Source: Papilionanthe hookeriana x Papilionanthe teres
Lineage: Eukaryota > Streptophyta > Magnoliopsida > Asparagales > Orchidaceae
Reading direction: 5' to 3'
DNA: 64,000 bases
NCBI GenBank assembly: GCA_022702705.1
Contig: CM040423.1
Span: 126,098,295 to 126,162,294 of the forward strand
Shown here piece by piece: positions 24,505 to 37,717 of this stretch. How positions within the stretch are numbered: position 1 is the stretch's first letter; each line of letters starts with the position of its first letter. Made by a program: the position numbers and the translations under genes. Below the pieces are notes generated by a model. It ran no database searches. It was given only the letters and a program-made list of their open reading frames with translations, and was not told the origin of the DNA.

Positions 24505-24560
24505 ATTAAATTATTATTATACTTATAAAATTTAATAGTAATATTAAATAAATATAAAAT
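21690..24560. repeat. Extremely AT-rich, diverged tandem repeat block
   Basis: Nearly all A and T. Corresponding words recur along it. The phrase TTTAGATTAATATTTAA appears near 21722, 22447 and 23702. The longer unit (AATTAAATACTATATTTAAA, a T-rich run, then TATAATTTTCTTTAATTATAAATATATAATAATTAT) recurs near 21798, 22012, 22562, 22961, 23358, 23819 and 24354. Spacing of 214-550 bases suggests an old tandem array with indels. A pure (TA)n run sits at 21957-21998. No gene is seen. Confidence 0.6.
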
Positions 24561-24735
24561 TAAATTAAATTGGGTAATTTGTAGAGGATTAAAATGATTT
24601 TTGTGATGAAATAAGAATTTTTGGGCCGTAGTGGCATTTGAGGAATTTTTGGGATTTTGGCTAATTTCGGGATATTTAGGTTGATTTGAGCAATTTGAAT
24701 AATTTGGAGTAGTTGTCGACACATTAAAATTTGAT
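24561..24735. other. Unassigned spacer
   Basis: G/T-rich on the plus strand (GGGATTTTGGCTAATTTCGGG) and unlike the AT block to its left. It resembles in style the GT-rich part of family D but I could not align it. No gene or clear repeat is visible. Confidence 0.4.
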
Positions 24736-26690
24736 TTATATATATGTATAGTTTTAAATAGTTTTGAAAGAATAATATTTGATTTTTGAAAATACAAGAC
24801 CAAACTGATCTCATATCTTTAATAGTTTAAATAATTGAATGTCACACCATAAGCTATGCATTTATCCCTAAGAATAGACGCATTGCTTAATGATGGGGCT
24901 AGATTAAATAAACCAATAAATTTACGACATCTGCTTGGTCTACGAACCATTTTTATGTTGACCGATAAATTCCCCTATTTAATACAAAAGAATTAAATAG
25001 GGTTTATATTACCTGGGTTCTGAAGTTTCCTATAAAGACAAGCCTCTATAGTTAAATTACATTTTAAATGACGAGAATCATTTAAGAAAACTCTCGATAA
25101 AGTTCAGTGTTTGTGCTTTCAAGAATTGCAAAGTTTAGGCTTTCACGATTGGACATTAGAAATTTAAAAGGGGATGGATCAAATTAGGAATAGTTTGTTT
25201 TAAGAGTCCAAAGGGATGAAGAAGTAGTAGATGTCATGGATTCAAAGTGAGCTTTAATGAATTCCCAACTATTCTATTTGTTTGGCTTAAATTTTGAGGA
25301 GATGTTTATTTGATGTTTAAATCTTGCCAATTTTAGTTAATTGAGACTTATATTTGTATGACATAATCATACAAATAGCCCTAAAGATATGGGGGTTTAT
25401 GTCGTAACAAATGACGACCTTGGAATCCTAAAATGAGTTAGGGCTTAAATTGCATAGTATAATTATGCAAATGCCTAAAGGACAAATTGAGGATTTATGT
25501 TGTGCTAGGCAAACTACCTCGAAATTCTATGATTTAGTTGTTTACTTCTAAGGAAAGGACTAAGTCGATGAAGATTCGTTGTTGAAGATGGTCGTGCTGC
25601 CCACCGTGCTTGCTCCTAGCTTCTTGTTTTTGCAGAGGGTTTAGTTTAAGAAGTGACAATTAATAGATGAGAGAAGTGTCATGGTTCAAGTTTTCAAATT
25701 CCATGTCTTAAATTTTATTAGGGGAAATATTAAATTTTATTAAGTAGAACCGATTAAGATCCTACGGTTCCATCATCCCGACACCATTATTTTCATCGGA
25801 TTCACTTAGTTCAAATGAATTTTCTAAACTTAACTTAATGAGTTCCACACTTTCATTTAGACCATGGGAAATCTCGTTAAAAACACGTGGGTTATGTTAT
25901 CCGAGATATTTCCGATCATCCAATGAGACGATTTAATTTAGTTATGATTGTAGTGTTATTTGTTTTGTTTGAGATTAAGTTTTGAGTTCTCTTATATTTT
26001 GAATGTTGTGGAGGTGAATTTTTTCTTGTTTTAATTTTAATCTTAATTCTGTTTTCAGTTTTGCGGTTATCCTAAGGATTTTAGTTTTTATGCAGGGTGA
26101 CATTGTTGTTTAACATGCAAGCTTACAAAAAAGGAAAGTACAGTACAACGCAGGTAAGTAAATTGTAATAAAATAAAAGTGTACCTGGCATGTCTTCACG
26201 TCATTTCCAACTGCACTTAAAATGCATGTTAGAGCATTTGAATATTCAAAAGAAAACACCTAGGTAAAGCTAAGGGAAGTTTCTGGTTGTCTACCAAATC
26301 CTAATCCTATCACTAGTTAATTCCTAAGATGTGTTTGAGGATGATTTTCCTCATCAAAGAACAATGAAGTTCAATTGTTTTTCTAAAACATCCCATTGGA
26401 TTGAGAAAGTGCTTAGGACGGGTCCTGAACATCTTTTCAATGCCTCTGAGATCATTTTGAGTCTAAATGAATTTCTTCATATGGATGAATTGATCATCCG
26501 GGGTTTAGTGGGGTTTTGGTTCTTGCTCAGTGAACTTGGATGTTTAATTATTCTATGAGTAAGGTGACATTTCATTTGACATTTCATTTAGGAGTTATAA
26601 GGATAAAACCTTTTAAGGGCAAATTATTTCATTAAAGAACTTAACCATTCTTAATTGAAGTTGAATTGGTGTTTTAAAATGATTTAAACC
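24736..26690 (+). repeat. Dispersed repeat C, copy C1
   Basis: About 1.95 kb that aligns along its length with 39840-41805 in the same orientation. Shared landmarks are GGTCTACGAACC (about 24940 and 40070), AAACTCTC, CGGTTCCATCATCCC (25762 and 40902), AACACGTGGGTTA, AATGAGACG and GCTAAGGGAAG. No protein-coding frame is shared, so it is probably a non-coding piece of an LTR element (LTR or untranslated region). It ends at TTTTAAAATG in both copies, next to element A here and next to family D in the other copy. Confidence 0.8.
24973..25085 (+). other. Cluster of three hairpins in repeat C1
   Basis: Stem 1 is 24973-25002: 11 perfect pairs, CCCTATTTAAT with ATTAAATAGGG, 8-base loop. Stem 2 is 25031-25050 (TATAAAGAC with GCCTCTATA, imperfect). 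Stem 3 is 25064-25085: 8 pairs, TTAAATGA with TCATTTAA. The same three stems occur in C2 with paired changes. Confidence 0.6.
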
Positions 26691-27020
26691 CATATTATCC
26701 ATTTTTGACGCCTAAGCTTTATCTTCTTCCTCTTTCTTGCAAAAACCCACCTCCTAAATCCATTTTGAGGTCAAAACATCAAGATTTTGAGCCCGAAATC
26801 ACTTTATTTCTTCATCTCAAGGTCAGATCTACACTCTAATTCATTTATTTTTGATTTCACCAAAGTTTTTCCTATTTTTGACTAAAAACTAAAATTTTGA
26901 AAAAAAATTTGTTTTTTAGTGTTTCTCCATGAATTTATAAACTCATTTTAAGTTTCTTAAGCTTAAAAAGAGTTTAAATCTTTGATTCCTTAATTTATTT
27001 GTATTTTCTTACACATTTAG

Positions 27021-28182
27021 ATAGCACCAAAATCTAAGCGAGGAAAGGCATGAGAAAATTTTGACAGTTGCAAGTTCACGACTGCGGCAGCGCATTTTTC
27101 GATATCATGAATTTGAAACGTCCAGAAAGTTTATCTCAGAGCGAAGCTTTTACAATCCCGGTGAAATGATCAAGAACACGATCGTTGCGCACAACTGGCA
27201 ATGATTCTGTTATTTCACCATTGTTGCTGTTATTCCAGTCGTGCGCGAATTTTATGCTAACTTTTTGGATGCGGAAGACTACGAAGTCTTCGTCAGAGGT
27301 TTTGGAGTAGGATTTACTCCAGTAAGGATCAATGTTTTTTATGAACTGCCACCTACCATCGAGTGCCACTATTCTAGATTATCTCCATCTGAAGGAGATC
27401 TTGAGTTGATTATTTCTTATTTAACTGACGACACTGGAGCTTGGAAGATTTGGAACAATAAACGAGTAAATTTCAAATCTTCTAAGTTAAATGGTATTTC
27501 AAAGGCATGGCATTAATTTATTTCTGCAAGACTTATACCTTCCAACCACCTGAGTGAAGTGACTAGAGATCGAGCTAACTTAAACTACTACATTTAGGAG
27601 AGGAAGCCGATAGATGTCGGGAGTATTATTTATGATTCTGTGGAGTCTACTGCTAGATCCAGTACTTCTGTAGGACTAGGATTCCCATCTCTGATTTATT
27701 CTTTATGTGTGAACAATGGAGTCATTGCTAATATTTATAAGGAGAAGCTGAAGTCTACCAAGCCAATTGGGCAGGAGAATGTTAGTTTCTATGATCGTCT
27801 TCGTGGGAAGAGATCTACAGCCCCTTCTACTTCTGCACCTAGTCCAGGTAGAGCTTCCACTTCCAGACCTTCTACTTCTACTGCTGAGCCACCGTCTAGT
27901 TTTTGGGAATCGATGCATGATCAATTTTTGGAGCAGCAGAATGAGTTATTTCTAACTCACTACATAGTTGATACAATGGATAAGAATATTGATCACCTGT
28001 CTGATTACACCCAGAGGAAGAGTGAATATGATGTTGAGTATTCAGAGTCTTTAGTCAGATTCTTGAAGGGTGAGCATGATATTTAGTTTCCCTCATATCC
28101 TAGATTTTCACCATAAGTTGATCCTAAGGATGTGGAGTTTTCTTTTGGTGATGACGATGACGAGGCTACAGAAAGTGATTAG
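27021..28182 (+). pseudogene. Env-position plant transposon protein of element A, broken
   Basis: The text matches the 'putative plant transposon protein' family (PF20167-like), found in large plant LTR elements of Athila/Calypso type downstream of pol; the function is unknown. It begins at 27021 with ATA where element B has ATG (APKSKR in both). Stops come early and the frame changes before 27241. The core REFYANFLDAEDYEVFVRG is followed by a stop at 27514-27516 (inside AWH-FISARLIP) and a TAG near 27595. It then stays open to 28084-28086 with GLGFPSLIYSLC, a Ser/Thr/Pro-rich stretch and an acidic tail ending at 28182. Confidence 0.75.
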
Positions 28183-29722
<1,540 letters not shown>

Positions 29723-29724
29723 TA

Positions 29725-32700
29725 CATAGTTTTAAGTCCATTATTTCTGACCACTGGACTGGGTGCTCTCATCCCAACCCTTTCATCAAACTCAAGCTAC
29801 TTCAAGTAAAAATTGCAGGTGTGCTCAGAAAATGGAACTGGGAAAGTATTGGGGATATCTTCCAAGGTGTCACCAAGGCCGAGGAGGAAGCCGCCGCTTT
29901 GGAAGTTGCCTCTCGGACCGATGATTCCAAATATGGTTCTTTCATAGCCGCTCAAGAACACCTACTTACTTTACTCACTTGGCAAGACCAGCTTGCCGAG
30001 GCGCAAGGTCGCTAGTATTAAATTCAAAGAAGGAGATAGAAATACAAAATTTTACCATGCTTCGGATTAAATACAGAAGAAAGTGTAATGCTATCCACTC
30101 TATAGAATCCGACCGTGGGTTCTCGCTAGTGGAGGAATCTGAAATCGTCGAGGATGTCGTTAAGTATTTTCACAAACTCCTTACTTTCTCCCCTACTCCC
30201 GCATCTACCATCGACGAAGAATCTATTCAGGGATGATCATCAATTCACTAACATAAATCTTTCCGACTCTCCTTCCCGAGAGGAGATCCGGGTTGCTCTC
30301 GGCCTCCATCGACAGCTCTAAAGTAGCAGTGGCCCGATGGCTATACCGCTGATTTTTATAAAAAGACTTGGGATATTTGTAAAGGGGATGTTACTACCGC
30401 CGTTCGTAGTTTCTTTCAGTGGCACCGATTTACCGTAATACTTCCATGCTTCCAATATAGTACTCCTACCCAAAATTAATGCTCCTAAGACATGGAATCA
30501 GCATGCACCCATTAGCCTCACGACCGTTATTAGCAAAATCATAAGTAAAATCCTAGTGGGAAGACTTCAACCTCTCCTGGAAAAAATTATAAGTCCCAAC
30601 CAATCTGCATTTGTCAAAGGTCGTTCCATCACCGATAATGTCCTCCTTGCCCAAGAGCTGCCGCTGGATTCGGACAGTACCTTGTAGAGGGGGAAATATT
30701 ATCTATAAACTCGATATAAAGAAAGCTTATGATACTATTGACTCGGAACTTCATCCTTCAGTGTGCCGCATGCCAAAGGTTTTAACCTCGGTTTCGCCAT
30801 CTAATCAAAAGATGGTTACAACACAATCATCATTCCGCTCTCATTAATGGTAATTGTCGGGAGGTTTCCAAGCTACCAGGGGTCTAAAACAAGGGGATCC
30901 CTTATCTCCCACCATTTTCATCATAGTCATGGATTACTTCTCTAAGTTGCCGGAATCCAAGGTCACACCCTTCCTTTATGCCGGATATCACCACAAGTCC
31001 AACCTCGGTTATCTCACATTCGATGTATGCGGATGATGTCATGCTTTTCTCCGTGGCATCCAAACTCGCCGTTAAAAGAGTTTATGAATGCTTGTCCCAA
31101 TTTCAACAAATTTCTGGCCTCCATTTCAACCACTCCAAATGTGAGGTGGTCCGCCCCAAGAGCATTATCGCTACCAATACTCAGTGGATCACTCACTTCA
31201 CCGGTTTCTATGCGAGCCCATCTACCTCTGAAATATCTTGGAGTACAGACTTATCAAAGGGAGATCAAAGCAAAAGTAGCTTGATGATATCATCGGGAAA
31301 CTTAATACACAACTATCCAACCGGGTCAACTCCTACCTTTCTTCTCGGTGGGAGAGTCACTCTCCTTGCTAGCATTCTAACCACATTCCCTCCTATGTAC
31401 TTCAAATGACCTCGCATGAAGAAGAGTTCAAGAATCCAGATTGAGAGAATTTTCAACAGGTTCCTTTCGTCCGGGCAAAGGAAACAATTCCACCTGGCTA
31501 GTTGGCAAAAACTGGCTAAACCTCCGGAGACTCGGGGGTCCGGGTTTTAAAGGATCGAAGCATCTCGCGTAAAGTGAACTTTTGCAAGCTTTGGATCCTC
31601 TTCGTGCAAACGAAGTCTCTCCGGGCTCGCGCTCTGAAAGGTAAATATTGCAAGGACACTCACCCCAATAATGCTCTGCAGCAAAACCGGCAGCTCAAGG
31701 ATATGGAAGCATATGGTGAGGCATGGAGAAGTTGTCGAATCTCTTTTCCCGTGGAGCCGGGAAAAGGGGATATTTCTTTTCGGCATGATAAGTGGTGTCC
31801 CGAAGAGATGTTGGTGGCCTTACCCAACACCGTTAAAACTTTTTTTCCAAGGGCTTCTGCCGGGAAGGGGACAATTGGTCCATTCCCAAACTTCAACAAT
31901 TCCCTGAAGAGGATTCAATCAGCCAAATCGCAAATATTCAGCTTGACAAATCACTCCCCGACTGAATTATCCTGAATTCGGCTAGGAAGCATACACTCAC
32001 CAAACACATCTATCAAAAGATTTATAATCGGTCTCTCGCACACTGGGGAAAGATAATTTGGAACAAATATCTCACCCCTCTATGTCCTTTATGATATGGA
32101 GAGTGTTTCACAACTACATACCCACAGATGACATCCTCAAGTTAAAAGGCCCGAGAGGACCCTCCAAATGTTATTTATGTCGTTGTCATGCCGAGACTCG
32201 TTCAACACCTTTTCTTCTCCTCGCCCTTTTGCTCAAAAAGTATGGAATGGTGTCTTGAATCTTTTCAATTTTCCCACTTTATTGCCGGATTGGCAGGATC
32301 TCGCTTATATGCCGGGAATCTTGCGAAGACCAAGGTGGGTTCGCATTCCTTTCATTGTGGCTTGGTTCATTTGGATGCATAGGAATGGGTCGAAGTTCGA
32401 TGGGAGGGTCTCAGTAGCCGAGTTGGTTGTTGCCAACCGTCAATCCTTCATTTCCAAGCCGATCACTAATAAACATTTTCCCAAAGATACTTAAGACCCC
32501 TATCCCCGACCACCGCAGTAAAGCCAAAATCATTCTCATCTATCGGAAGACTCCTACCCACCCCACAATTAAAGTGAACACCGATGGTGCTTTCAGTGAT
32601 CGTGTTGCTGGTATTGAGGCATTTTCAGTGAACCATAAAGGTAAGTGCATCGCTATTTTCTAGTCACCTATGTTAGTCGTCGATCCACTCAGCCGATTTG

Positions 32701-32960
32701 GCAGCAGCTTTTCGGGCCATCTACATTGCTTCATATAATCATCGGCCAACATAACCGTGGAGGGTGACTCCATCTCTCGTTATTCAAGCATATGCACATG
32801 TGCTATGGCACCACCCCGGCACCACTCTCAATGGATTAAAAGAATCAAGACTCTCACTCATCAAATTGTCGTTTACATCGCCTTCATCCATAAGGAAGGT
32901 AATAGCCGGCAAGATGGCTAGCTCAATCTGCCATCACCGAACAGAAGTAAAAATCTCAAA
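29725..32960 (+). pseudogene. LINE E5 ORF2 fragment (RT, zf-RVT, RNase H)
   Basis: It enters at the post-endonuclease linker (NPFIKLKLLQ, LRKWNWESIGDIFQGVTKAEEE). RT motifs appear in several frames: FVKGRSITDNVLLAQEL near 30610, YKLDIKKAYDTID, GGFQATRGLKQGDPLSPTIF near 30860-30920, and the catalytic box YADD at 31026-31037. zf-RVT is at 32058-32260 (HPSMSFMIWRVFHNYIPTDD, CYLC). RNase H lies at about 32565-32950 (IKVNTDGAFSD, VEGDSIS, HKEGN) with several stops. More than ten frame changes or stops are present, so no protein product is expected. Confidence 0.88.
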
Positions 32961-33213
32961 GTCTCCACCTCCTCAACCTGTCTTTTCTTTTGGAAGCAGT
33001 ATATTTTCCGTGCACCCCATTTCGTAATTATAGCAGGACTCGATGTCGCTCGCTTTGGTTTCTCATTTATGTTGGTTTTTTGGTTTTTTGGGTATACTCG
33101 CCATAGCAAGACATGTATAAGTTTTTATATTTTTGGGTAGTGTAGTGTTCTCTTGTAAATGTCACCTCCCCATCGGGGTAGACTCCGGCTTATCAATTTG
33201 ATTAACATGTAGA

Positions 33214-33229
33214 GAGCAAGTGTTTGCTC
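33214..33229 (+). other. 3'-terminal stem-loop of LINE E5
   Basis: GAGCAA pairs with TTGCTC around a 4-base loop, about 10 bases before the poly(A) tail. It matches the stem position in E4 and E6 with different paired bases. Confidence 0.55.
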
Positions 33230-33240
33230 CTTTCTTTCAA

Positions 33241-33258
<18 letters not shown>

Positions 33259-33280
<22 letters not shown>

Positions 33281-33613
33281 GATACATACATATATATATA
33301 TATATAGTATACATATATATATATATATATATATGTATATATCTATATATATATATATATGTATATGTATATGTATATATATATATATGTGTATATGTAT
33401 ACGTATATATGTGTATATATACATACATATATATGTATATATATATGTATATCTATACATACATATATATGTATATGTATACATACATATATGTATATGT
33501 ATACATACATACACATATATATATATAGATACATACATACATATATATATATATACATACATACATATATATATATATATACATACATACATATATATGT
33601 ATACATACATACA
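33259..33613. repeat. Compound (TA)n array between LINEs E5 and E6
   Basis: About 355 bases. Its order of interruptions (GTATATCTATA, GTATATGTATAC, then CATACATAC blocks) resembles the last ~300 bases of the array to the left of E5. It separates the tails of E5 (plus) and E6 (minus). Confidence 0.93.
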
Positions 33614-34975
33614 TTTTTTTTTTTTTTTTGAGAGAAAAGGAGCCAACATAGGCTCCCTGCATGTTGATTAGTAAATAAAAAGGGGGTTACAAAAGTTGAA
33701 GTAGAGGGGTCCCCACCAAACAAGAATAAAATACATTTTTAAGCCCTATTGGGATCCCCAATCACAAAACGAGACTCACTTAAAATAAAAAACAACTCTA
33801 TTAGATACAAGGAAATCTATAAATTACTGAAACTAACCCTCACAAGTAAGGAGATCATGAGAACCTTCAACCACGTATAGTGTGCCCAAGTGGGATAGCA
33901 AAGAAACATGAGACCTCATGGAGCAAATATAGCCAACAAAAAAGAACCCAATGAGCAATGCACCCAACAACCAAAACCATCACAAGTCAATGCCGTTATA
34001 ACAAAGAGTGGCCATTGTCAATCCTTAAGTGGGGAACAGATAAGAGATCACCAACCCCCAAGCATTCCGAGATGAGCAGGAGGAATAGTCGAGAGGGTCA
34101 CTCTAGTGGAAAAGGATCCGGCTTGCGAAGCTACCAATCCGGCTTATTTCCCTCTCCGAAAATAAAAGTGAAGGTGGCCTTTAGTTGACTAGTGAGGGAA
34201 AGAATTTTTGGATCAAAAGTGAGTGGGTCCAAGTGGTTAAAGTTCCATTATCAATCAAATTAATCATCTCCCGAGAATCCCCCTCAATGATTAGATTCCT
34301 CCAATCGAAGATCAAAGCTAATTTCAGCAGCCCAAGCAGTGCCTATAAGTTTGGTTTCAAGAGCATCAAGCAGCAGTAATGGGGGCATGGAAGATCGAGG
34401 ACAGGTGCCCCCTTGTGGTTCCTGAAGAGACCACCCACACCGCAGACATCGGTGGTGTAGCAGACCATCGTTGTTTGCTTTAACATAGTTGCCGGGTGGA
34501 GGAGACCAAGTGACAGTGAGAATTTTAGGGAGCCGGTTGTTCAAGGGTTGGCTAGCTTTAAAAATATTTGGAAACTTCTTGTGGCTAATAAGTTTATGGA
34601 GATAAGATATGCAGTTTCTGGCAACAAGACTAGCACCGGTGGCAGCTCCCTCAAAGATAGCCTTGTTTCTTGCCATCCAAATGAACCATGCAATGAGTAG
34701 GGGTAAAGCTCAGTTCCTCGCCGATGCCATTCAATCCAAGCAGTGAGAAGATGATGCCGAGTGCAAATGGAGGGTATTCAATTTAAATTAAGGGATTAGC
34801 CGAGTCCGCACCTCCTTAGAAAACTTGCATTCAAAGAAAAGATGATTGATAGTTTCTTCCTCCATATGACACAAACTACAGCAAGAAGGGCCCCTAAGTC
34901 CCTTTAACTTAAGGATGTTGTCAGTTGGGAGAAGATTTTTGAAAAGTCTCCAGCTGAAGAGGTTCATAGAGGGGG
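33614..34975 (-). mobile_element. LINE E6 (L1-type), strongly 5'-truncated
   Basis: A minus-strand LINE tail of 1.36 kb: a 16-base poly(A) (33614-33629 as T), a stem-loop at 33639-33656 (GGAGCC with GGCTCC), a long 3' UTR to about 34150, RNase H, and the start of zf-RVT. The 5' truncation point (near 34973, at PPSMNLFSW) abuts (TA)n directly, as the poly(A) end does. Confidence 0.9.
34150..34973 (-). pseudogene. LINE E6 ORF2 tail (zf-RVT and RNase H)
   Basis: zf-RVT is read from 34973 to 34790: PSMNLFSWRLFKNLLPTDN, KLKGLRGPSCCSLC, EETINHLFFEC. A frame change follows. RNase H is read from 34676 to 34284 with VKANNDG and DALETKL, then EGDS beyond another frame change. The rest of ORF2 and all of ORF1 are missing. 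Confidence 0.85.
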
Positions 34976-35028
34976 GTATACATACATACATATATATATA
35001 TATACATAGTATACATATATATGTATAC

Positions 35029-35068
<40 letters not shown>

Positions 35069-35102
35069 ATATATGTATATAGATACATATATATACATAT
35101 AT

Positions 35103-35150
<48 letters not shown>
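34976..35150. repeat. Compound (TA)n array at the 5' end of LINE E6
   Basis: About 175 bases of TA with CATAC and TAGATA interruptions. Its right edge is the point where element A sequence resumes. Confidence 0.93.
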
Positions 35151-35152
<2 letters not shown>

Positions 35153-35946
35153 TAACATAATATAAGGAATGAAGAATCTATTTAAGATCACTTAAATGTT
35201 TGAAATTATAAATAATTTAGTGGACTTAACCAAAATTTTAATAACTTTTATTGATTTTAATAATAGAATTATTTAACTTAAAGAAGAATAAGATTAAGAA
35301 AATTTTCTATTTATAACATAAATAATTGAATTTTAGAAGTATTAAGAAATAAAAAATTATAACTTGAAAAATAAAAGATTGAAAATCTTTTTGAAATTCT
35401 ATTCATTTTATAATAATTAAGTGAAAATGTAAAAGTTTGAAAATATAAGTTAAGGATAGTGAAGTTCAAAATCATTAACGAAGTTATCCGGATACAATGA
35501 ATCCTCACCTGTGAAAAAAAGAGAGAAAAAGAGGAGAAGCTTGAGAATATGCCTAATCAAAAACTGCCTTGACTTGAATTATCTTATATGAAGAAAACAA
35601 GTTACGTACTTTTACTTAATTTTCATGCATGAATCTTTATTTAAGAAAGACTTTTCATGAAAATCTTTTTCTTGTAAATAATCTATGTGATCTTAATATA
35701 ATAAATTTCTATTATTTTCGAAATGAATGAAAAATTTTTGAAGTCTTATGATTTGGTAGTTGAATATTCTTTAAATTCTTAAAATTAAACTTAGTTAGTG
35801 AAATTTGGTTAATGATTTACTAAAACCTTTATAAGATAAAAAATTGCAAGGAGTCTTAAATATTTATCTTTCGATCCAAATGTTATACATTTTATATAGT
35901 AAAAAGGGTTTCTTGAGGACAAGTAACATTTATGTTTGGGGGATTT
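35151..35946 (+). other. 3' untranslated region of element A, second part, with polypurine tract
   Basis: AT-rich and non-coding. It shares GGAGAAGCTTGAG (about 35533), TAATCAAAAACT and TTGAGGACAAGTAACATTT with the same place in element B. The run GTTTGGGGGA at 35934-35943 is the likely plus-strand primer for LTR synthesis, ending a few bases before the LTR. Confidence 0.65.
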
Positions 35947-37702
35947 TGATCCATGAAAAATAATACCCATTTTTATGCCTTGATTTTTATCAAATTTTTA
36001 AGGATATTATGCTTTAATGAAAGGTATTTTTGTTTTTTTGGATATAGGTGATGGAAAAATGTTCAAGAAGAAAGAAAAAGTGAAAAAGGAGCAAAAAAGA
36101 GAAAAAAGGAGCAAAATTGGAGCTAAAATGCAAAATTGTCAAAATTATTGGTCTGGCGCCTAGGCACCAGAATCCGGCGCCTAAGCGCCGGGTCGATACG
36201 GGATCTGTCAAGATTTTTGATGACTTTTGGACGGATATTTTGATGGTGTTAGTGGTTATTGGACCTTCTAGAAGACTGGCAGTTGTTCCTGGTTTATAGG
36301 ACATGTGATACAATGCATTTGGACGCTTGGAAAGGGTTTTATTCGCGAAGAGGTGCGATCCAAAGTGAGAAGGTGCGAAGAACTGGACGTAGAGTCCGGC
36401 GCCTAGGCGCCAGACACACCTTCTAGAAGATTCATTGAATGTGGACACATTTTGAAGAGGTGCCTCAAGGCAACCCTTGAAGCCTATAAATAGGAGGATA
36501 CTACTTCAGAGAAAAACGCCCACATAAGCCCCAATACATCCCCCTATCTAGAGCTCCATCTTGAAGGAGAATTAGAGAAATAATTTAGGGCCACTTTTAT
36601 TAATTAGTGAGTTTATTTAGATTTTGTATTGAGAGTTTCAAGAGTTGGTGCTTTTGAAGTGTACTTACTTTAGAGTCAGAAGAATTCAGAGGTTCAGTAG
36701 GAGAAACACTTGAGATAAGTATTTGTAATTTTATTCAAAGTTTTATTATCATGTTTTGTTGTTTAAATTCAATGTGTTATGAGTAGTTAGTTTACTTTCT
36801 CCTTTCAATAATGAAAAGATAAATAAGATTATATTAAATTCGATGTAAAATTAAAAACTATTTATATTTTAAAACATTGTGGTGATATTAATACCGGATC
36901 TTCATTTACTTTACAAATTAATCACTTGTATTGTTAAAATCTGTTGAAGAGTTTTGATACCTAGAAGGAGATGAATTCTTAACTAGTAGATATCACATGA
37001 ATCCTTGGGTAGTCGAAGGCCTTGTGCGGGTTATTCAAGGTGAAGTGCAAATAAATAGGAAGATATTATATATGGGCGTAGAATTAATAAGTTTTTAGAG
37101 TGACAGAAAAAATTCTTGTGATTTGGTTTATAAAGAAGGAAAGGGTCACTAGTAGGGCTGACCATAGCCACCCTTGGACATCTAGTAGTGTGAGCCTAGA
37201 TTAACCCGTTCTACTAACAATACATCAGGACCTGATCTATAGGCTAGCCAATGTTCGTTACACCTGGATCAAAGGGTAAAGAATATGAATGCTTTTATTT
37301 GGCACAATAACATAAATTTATATTCTCCATGAATATTATCATTAACTTAGAAAATCTTGGATTAATTGAAAGGAAGAAAGTTGTGTTCTTATTGTTACTT
37401 ACACCATTCATTTCATTACTGCTTTATTATTGCATCTAGTAAATTAAAAATATCAAATTTATAAACCATAAAAGAAATACATAAAAATAAAATTAAAATA
37501 TTTAAAAATCCATAACTCACTCCTCGTGGGATCGATATCTGGGTCTTTGTTTCATATCCCTATATTACTTGATACGATACGTATACTTGCGTAGTACCCC
37601 TAGTGTGTAAAGTATTTTCAATAAAATTATATTTGTATACACAAGTTGCTATTATTATCTATTACATATATTTGAAAGCATTAATTATTATATTTGTCAT
37701 CA
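35947..37702 (+). repeat. LTR of element A
   Basis: It begins TGATCC after the polypurine tract and ends near TTTGTCATCA, giving about 1756 bp. It aligns with the LTR of element B over most of its length, for example GTGGACACATTTTGAAGAG against CTGGACATATTTTGAAGAG, and GGGATCGATATC...CCTATATTACTTGATA near the end. It contains three GGCGCC-type palindromes (36155-36168, 36176-36189, 36398-36411) and a TATA box at 36485. The exact 3' edge is inferred from element B. Confidence 0.7.
36485..36494 (+). promoter_or_regulatory. TATA box in the LTR of element A
   Basis: TATAAATAGG about 540 bases into the LTR, in the position expected for the U3 promoter. Element B has TAATATTTAA at the matching place, so the signal is degraded there. 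Confidence 0.5.
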
Positions 37703-37717
37703 GCCGATTGCGGGACC

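Larger units (their letters stand above)
29723..33258 (+). mobile_element. LINE E5 (L1-type), 5'-truncated
   Basis: A plus-strand LINE that begins abruptly inside ORF2, just after the endonuclease, directly against (TA)n. It ends with an 18-20 base poly(A) followed by (TA)n. 5' truncation plus a poly(A) tail is the signature of target-primed reverse transcription. It belongs to the E4/E6 subfamily but is much richer in CG dinucleotides than the other copies. Confidence 0.92.

Noticed and set aside
24498..24814. Asn/Lys/Ile-rich frames in the AT block
   Set aside because: Low-complexity AT translation with no family similarity.
33958..34379. Plus-strand frames in the 3' UTR of LINE E6
   Set aside because: They are antisense to the LINE and not shared with E4 or E5.
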